Below are positions 59,989-64,000 of a stretch of DNA of 64,000 nt, piece after piece. The position numbers and the translations under genes are program-made. The stretch spans positions 2,852,001-2,916,000 of the forward strand of contig NZ_CP192260.1 in the NCBI RefSeq assembly GCF_050574275.1, in the 5' to 3' direction. Position 1 is the stretch's first letter, and each line of letters starts with the position of its first letter. The notes beneath the pieces were generated by a model, which saw only the letters and a program-made list of their open reading frames with translations, made no database searches and was not told where the DNA came from. Source of the DNA: Virgibacillus_F flavescens (GTDB lineage Bacteria; Bacillota; Bacilli; Bacillales; Amphibacillaceae).

Positions 59989-60059
59989 TTGAATGCATTT
60001 AGCTATACTTAAATGATATAATGAACAGAATTCAAGCAATCAATTAAGGGATGAGAAGC

Positions 60060-60962
60060 ATGAAAATTACGCGAGCTCAGGGGCAGTATTATATTAAAGA
60101 AGTAGCTAACGTGACAGGACTATCGAAACAACTCATTCGTAAATGGGAGGATAGATATAAGCTAATCGAGCCCAAAAGGTTGGAGAACGGTTACCAGGTT
60201 TACAGCGATGCGGATGTAAATACACTCTTAAGAGTTAAATCCCTGCAAAAGCAAGGACATTCGATTAAACAGGCAGCTGAATTGATAAGTAATGAATTGG
60301 CAAGTAATGATAGTACCTCCTTGAGACACAGTCAAAAGTTACCTGATAATCTGGATAGTTATGTCATTCAGCTTCTTGAAAAAGGAATACAGTGTGATGA
60401 GAAAGAGTTGAACTTGCTCCTGCATCAGGCTTATCATTTTTATGGGCTGGGCAAGTTTCTGGAGGCCATTGTTATTCCCTTCTTATATGAAGTAGGTAAG
60501 CGTTGGGAAACAAAAGAGTGGGATGAGTATCAGGAGTCTGTTGCAAGCCTTGTAGTAAGAGATTATCTAGTACAGATACGCAGAAACTTCCAGTATTCAG
60601 CAAGCGCTCCACTTGTACTCGGAGCTTGTCTGCCAAATGAAAATCATGAAATACCTGTACACATTTTACTGCTTCAACTGATGACAAAAGGTTTTAGGAC
60701 CATTCTTGTTGGGTCCTCACCCGCACCTGGTTCTATCGAAGCATTAATTAAAAAAGTAAAACCACAAAAGGTATTGCTCTCAGCATCCTCTTCGCTGCCA
60801 TTTGACAAAAATCCAAATTTACTTGTCGAGTTTGATCTTTTCGCAAGTAAACATAAAACGATTGATTTTTACCTTGGCGGAGATGCGGCTGTCCAACATA
60901 TCAATAAGAATAAACCACGTTTTATTCATGTGACGAACAATTTAGAAGAAATCCTGAAATGA
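60060..60962 (+). CDS. CarH/LitR-like MerR regulator with B12-binding domain
   Basis: 300 residues. MerR DNA-binding head (about 5-75; YYIKEVANVTGLSKQLIRKWEDRYKLI), a four-helix bundle (about 100-185) and a Rossmann B12-binding domain (about 185-300; ACLPNENHEIPVHILLLQL, TILVGSSPAPGSIEALI). CarH proteins use adenosylcobalamin to sense light and repress carotenoid genes. Here the bundle motif W-x9-E-H reads W-x9-E-S, and the E-x-H-x-x-G lower-ligand motif reads ENHEIP, so cobalamin binding may be altered or lost. Divergent from crtN, so it very likely controls the crt operon. ATG chosen 9 nt after AAGGG. Confidence 0.85.
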   Translation: MKITRAQGQYYIKEVANVTGLSKQLIRKWEDRYKLIEPKRLENGYQVYSDADVNTLLRVKSLQKQGHSIKQAAELISNELASNDSTSLRHSQKLPDNLDSYVIQLLEKGIQCDEKELNLLLHQAYHFYGLGKFLEAIVIPFLYEVGKRWETKEWDEYQESVASLVVRDYLVQIRRNFQYSASAPLVLGACLPNENHEIPVHILLLQLMTKGFRTILVGSSPAPGSIEALIKKVKPQKVLLSASSSLPFDKNPNLLVEFDLFASKHKTIDFYLGGDAAVQHINKNKPRFIHVTNNLEEILK

Positions 60963-60974
60963 TTTTTCACAAGC

Positions 60975-61017
60975 AAAAAAAAGGTACCAAGGCGCGCACG
61001 CCTCGGTACCTTTTTTA
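60975..61017. terminator. Bidirectional terminator between the regulator and aldA
   Basis: AAAAAAGGTACCAAGGCG/CGCCTCGGTACCTTTTTT, an 18-bp arm pair with one mismatch and A/T tails on both sides. Confidence 0.92.
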
Positions 61018-61019
61018 AA

Positions 61020-62465
61020 TTAGCTCTTTTTATATTGCATATAAACAACCTGTGTTACCAGGAAGTCTTCCATCCCGTGCTTACCATCTGTACCGCCAAG
61101 ACCAGATTTCCTCATTCCAGCGTGGTACCCCTGAACAGCTTCAAAGTTCTCTCTGTTCACATACGTTTCACCGAATTTTAACTCGTTTACAACTTGCATT
61201 GCTTCATTCAGATCATCTGTATAGACCGAGGAAGACAAACCAAACTCAGTATCATTACCCTTTTCAATTGCTTCATCAAGCGTTTTAAATGTTGTAATTG
61301 GAATTACTGGTCCGAAAATTTCTTCTCGCATGATATCCATATCATGGGTCACATTGGTTACAATAGTTGGTTTATAGAAGAAACCACTCGCAAGTTCTGC
61401 TCGCTCGCCACCTGTAACAATTTTCGCACCTTGTTCTACCGCTTCATTAACCATTTTTTCAACCGTTTCTAAACGGTCTTTACTAACTAATGGACCAACA
61501 TCCGCCTCTTTATTTTCTCTTGGATTACCAATAGTTTTGGATTCAAATGACTGAGTTAATTTATCAATCAATTCTTCAGCAACACTTTCATGGACATATA
61601 CGCGTTCTGCATTGGTACACGCCTGACCGTTATTAGCAAGCCTTGATGTTACAATACTTTCTGTAGCGATATCCAAATCAGCATGCTTCGTTACTATTGC
61701 TGGCGCTTTTCCGCCTAATTCGAGATTCACTTTCGTAATGTTCTGTGCTGCAGCTTCCATTACCTTAGTACCAGCCGGAACACTTCCTGTCATGGTAATC
61801 ATCGCTACATCTTTGTGTTTAGCCAGTTTGTTCCCAATTTCTGATCCTGTTCCAGTAACAAGGTTGTACACGCCGTTTGGAATTTCATCCATTTCATCAA
61901 TTATTTTGGTAAATTCCATGGCCGTGTTTGGTGTCTGCTGACTAGGTTTCAGTACAATTGTACAACCTGTAACTAGCGCTGTTGCCACTTTTCTTGCCAA
62001 AATAAATACAGGGAAGTTCCATGGCACAATACCAGCTACGACCCCGATGGGTTTTTTATGGATATATATATTTTCATTTTCACGATCACTTGGCAAAATT
62101 TCACCTTCAATTCTTCTAGCCCACTCAGACATATATCTAAAATAATCGATGGCTAAATCAACTTCGCCACTCGCAAGTTCGTAATCCTTTCCCTGTTCTT
62201 CCTGCAATAAATCAATAAATGTGTCACGTTTTGCTTCGATTTGATCGCCAAGTTTTCTAACAATCTTTCCCCGTTCAATATTTGGCGTCAACTCCCACTT
62301 CTTCTGTGCCTTCGAAGCAGCATCAACTGCTTTATTTACGTCTTCCTCCGTGCCTTTTGGTATTTTTGAAATCACTTCTTCTGTTGCCGGATTTATGATA
62401 TCAATCCATTCATCTCCGGCCGATTGAATGTATTTACCATTTATATATAAGTTATGTTCTTGCAT
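61020..62465 (-). CDS. aldA: Aldehyde dehydrogenase, AldA (lactaldehyde/glycolaldehyde) type
   Basis: 481-residue NAD-dependent ALDH. VPWNFPVFILARKVATAL (catalytic Asn), MTGSVPAG, NLELGGKAPAIV (catalytic Glu), NNGQACTNAERVYV (catalytic Cys), and the AldA-like C-terminus NRENFEAVQGYHAGMRKSGLGG. The closest resemblance is to lactaldehyde dehydrogenase AldA rather than a carotenoid-specific enzyme. Its closeness to the crt genes, which need an aldehyde dehydrogenase for the carboxylate step, makes a carotenoid role possible but unproven. The ATG giving MQEHNL follows AAGGAGG. Confidence 0.87.
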   Translation of the reverse strand: MQEHNLYINGKYIQSAGDEWIDIINPATEEVISKIPKGTEEDVNKAVDAASKAQKKWELTPNIERGKIVRKLGDQIEAKRDTFIDLLQEEQGKDYELASGEVDLAIDYFRYMSEWARRIEGEILPSDRENENIYIHKKPIGVVAGIVPWNFPVFILARKVATALVTGCTIVLKPSQQTPNTAMEFTKIIDEMDEIPNGVYNLVTGTGSEIGNKLAKHKDVAMITMTGSVPAGTKVMEAAAQNITKVNLELGGKAPAIVTKHADLDIATESIVTSRLANNGQACTNAERVYVHESVAEELIDKLTQSFESKTIGNPRENKEADVGPLVSKDRLETVEKMVNEAVEQGAKIVTGGERAELASGFFYKPTIVTNVTHDMDIMREEIFGPVIPITTFKTLDEAIEKGNDTEFGLSSSVYTDDLNEAMQVVNELKFGETYVNRENFEAVQGYHAGMRKSGLGGTDGKHGMEDFLVTQVVYMQYKKS

Positions 62466-62526
62466 GATTAGCCTCCTTATATATAGTTTATTCCACAATA
62501 TAAAGAGGTTAAAACCAGCAAGCCTA

Positions 62527-63348
62527 TCAGATTAAATTGTGCTGGTGCTGGAAGCAATATATTTTTTCCTTAAATTGTTTATTACCCAGACAGTATGCAG
62601 CAACCTTATCCGAAACCGGTTTGTTGCACGTTATACATCTATGCTCAGATGCTATAGCGGATTGTCCTTTTTCTTTGTTAACTCCATTCACATGGAGGTG
62701 CCTCAGATTTTTATCAGTTATATTTGCGCCCTGTATAATCGAGTGAATGCTGCTGATTTCTTCTTCTTGGAGAAGGGGATTCCGATGGATAAGCTCCAGC
62801 ATGGAAATCTTTCGATGGATGAACTCAGATAACTCCACGTCATAAACAATTAACTCATTGGAATTAATTTTTCTCATTTCCACATCAATTTTGAATGTAC
62901 AACGCTTGGTAAAGGAAACAACCGAAACAAAATCCTTATGATAACGCTTGTTCAATAAACGTTTGAGTGCCTCTATATGGCCATAATTTTGGTGAAATGG
63001 ATTCATCATTTTGAACGCTCCGTTTACGGACCATTGTTTTCTGTTTCTTCCACCATAGATGGTTCCCTGATAATTTTTTGTTTCAATAACAAACATTCCA
63101 TACGTCGTAATAATGACGTGGTCAATTTGCGAATATCCAGAAGGGGATTTCTCGTTTTCTATCATTATATCAGATAAATATTTATATTTTGCAGGAAGCT
63201 GATCAAGTTGAATATTTATTTTATATTCACCAATCTCGCCTTTTCTTGCCGCAACATGTGCTTTCTCTTTTTCGGACTGCTGCTTAAGTTTCAATTCTTC
63301 AGCTGGATCTTGTGCCTTTTTACTTCTTTTGAATAAACTGATTAGCAT
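62527..63348 (-). CDS. NERD (nuclease-related) domain protein with C-terminal zinc motif
   Basis: 273 residues. Charged, lysine-rich N-terminus, then a NERD domain (about 40-160; GEYKINIQLDQLP, QIDHVIITTYGMFVIETKNYQGTIYG with the nuclease-like D...E-x-K core). The C-terminus has CITCNKPVSDKVAAYC, then a Cys and His (CFQHQH), a probable zinc-binding or topoisomerase-type zinc ribbon. NERD proteins may cut or bind DNA; role unknown. GAGGATG before ATG. Confidence 0.82.
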   Translation of the reverse strand: MLISLFKRSKKAQDPAEELKLKQQSEKEKAHVAARKGEIGEYKINIQLDQLPAKYKYLSDIMIENEKSPSGYSQIDHVIITTYGMFVIETKNYQGTIYGGRNRKQWSVNGAFKMMNPFHQNYGHIEALKRLLNKRYHKDFVSVVSFTKRCTFKIDVEMRKINSNELIVYDVELSEFIHRKISMLELIHRNPLLQEEEISSIHSIIQGANITDKNLRHLHVNGVNKEKGQSAIASEHRCITCNKPVSDKVAAYCLGNKQFKEKIYCFQHQHNLI

Positions 63349-63438
63349 GAAATATCATCCTCACAGGTATGTAGATATGTCTTCCCTATATATATCGGAC
63401 AATGGTGCTAAATATGAAAAATTGTTATTAAATTACAA

Positions 63439-63999
63439 CTAAGCATGCCCTTTTCTTCGCGGATTTGTCGCCTGATACCAATGTAAACAAAGAATGAAGA
63501 TAATTACCAAATCTATTAAGTCACCGCCATAATACATGACCTTTCCTCCCGATTTCGCTTCTTCTATTGAAATGTTTTCAGGTGGATTGGCATAGATGTA
63601 TTTTGATAAAATACCATGGCCAGCTAAAGCGCACACAAATACACTGGCACGAAAAACAAAGCTGTGACGATGCGGGACAGCTTCTAAATATATGAGTGAG
63701 ATTGTAAATAAATAGCCCGCCAGGAAAACATGGATATGAATAATAAGATATGCCAGCAAACTTTCGTGCATGATTAAAAACAGGTCAGTTGCATAAAGAG
63801 CCCATAATCCGCCTATATTTAAAATTGCGGCAATTATAGGGTTGCTTAAGAACCGAACTGGACGACTTCTTAATATGCGTGATAATTTCCGTGCATTAGT
63901 GACGGAAAGAGTTCGCAATGCCAACGTTACAGGTTTTGCGAGGGCTAACAAAAGCGGTGCAAGCATTCCTAGCAGTAAATGTCCGATCATGTGAAAGGT
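63439..63999 (-). CDS. ctaG: Cytochrome c oxidase assembly factor CtaG-like protein, N-terminus missing
   Basis: The reading frame is open to the right edge, so the N-terminal part is outside the window. The visible ~186 residues start HMIGHLLLGMLAPLLL and contain about five transmembrane helices, the HIHVFLAGYLFTISLIYLE segment and HRHSFVFRASVF, as in the caa3-type CtaG family (DUF1404-like). CtaG is needed for assembly or copper loading of caa3 oxidase in Bacillus. The first visible in-frame ATG is internal. Confidence 0.82.
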   Translation of the reverse strand, partial: TFHMIGHLLLGMLAPLLLALAKPVTLALRTLSVTNARKLSRILRSRPVRFLSNPIIAAILNIGGLWALYATDLFLIMHESLLAYLIIHIHVFLAGYLFTISLIYLEAVPHRHSFVFRASVFVCALAGHGILSKYIYANPPENISIEEAKSGGKVMYYGGDLIDLVIIFILCLHWYQATNPRRKGHA

Positions 64000-64000
64000 G

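Larger units (their letters stand above)
59750..60059. other. Divergent crt/regulator control region
   Basis: 310 AT-rich bp between crtN and the MerR-B12 gene, packed with dyads of the TTGTATAA/TTATACAA type (see separate entries). A TATAAT at 60017-60022 is the likely -10 of the regulator gene. Confidence 0.75.

Noticed and set aside
61020..62465. Calling the aldehyde dehydrogenase the carotenoid-specific AldH
   Set aside because: The C-terminal motifs resemble AldA (lactaldehyde) enzymes; proximity alone does not prove the carotenoid role, so it is only offered as a possibility.

Overview
The window comes from an AT-rich, endospore-forming Gram-positive bacterium, most likely a moderately halophilic or marine Bacillaceae of the Oceanobacillus/Virgibacillus/Lentibacillus type. 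This rests on strong AGGAGG ribosome sites with frequent TTG and GTG starts, T-box and lysine riboswitch leaders, CotF-like spore coat genes, an aa3-type quinol oxidase and a complete staphyloxanthin-type carotenoid operon. The genus is inferred and was not tested.

Layout. 1-7.7 kb: the end of a uracil permease gene, a penicillin-binding carboxypeptidase, and a run of small minus-strand accessory genes (VOC, SnoaL-like, methyltransferase, DUF1801, nucleotidyltransferase-like, P-loop kinase, DUF4181, flavin reductase). 7.7-10 kb: nfeD-floT behind a SigW-like promoter. 10-11.5 kb: an AimR-family (arbitrium-type) peptide receptor that lacks the usual N-terminal helix-turn-helix, followed 28 bp later by an unlisted 40-codon gene for an exported pro-peptide. 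No phage genes are nearby. 11.6-19.4 kb: a sugar-acid catabolic cluster (gntP, dgoD, KDPG-type aldolase, KDG kinase, RpiR regulator; divergent NAD-type 6-phosphogluconate dehydrogenase and gluconokinase) with a cre site. 20-29.3 kb: a glutamate/dicarboxylate symporter and a duplicated aromatic amino acid region. aroG-hisC-tyrA sits behind two tandem tyrosine T-boxes; aroG-hisC sits behind two tandem phenylalanine T-boxes, with pheA just upstream. 30-38.7 kb: a DapL-like aminotransferase divergent from a lysine-riboswitch operon dapG-asd-dapA-dapB-dapH-(N-acetyl-DAP deacetylase)-alr-like, which is the acetylase route to diaminopimelate. 38.8-43 kb: small genes, an amidohydrolase and an uncharacterised membrane transporter. 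43.3-47.5 kb: qoxABCD plus a truncated QoxD-like paralogue. 48-54 kb: a LysM/SleB-type hydrolase, a frame-disrupted merR with an SRPBCC gene, GNAT, a DbpA-type RNA helicase, a thermonuclease lipoprotein and two CotF-like genes. 54.1-59.8 kb: crtN-crtM-crtP-crtQ-crtO. 60-61 kb: a divergent CarH/LitR-like MerR-B12 regulator with a 38-bp palindrome in the shared promoter region. 61-64 kb: an AldA-type aldehyde dehydrogenase, a NERD protein and a partial CtaG gene.

Intergenic structure is unusually rich. Six copies of one structured repeat family occur as three pairs. Their outer stems differ between copies but remain complementary within each copy, so the structure appears to be maintained. There are also two arrays of degenerate 21-bp tandem repeats (seven units each, different consensus) and a 20-bp-period repeat upstream of the AimR-like gene. 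The strongest candidates for something new are the HTH-less AimR-like receptor with its peptide, and the self-complementary repeat family.
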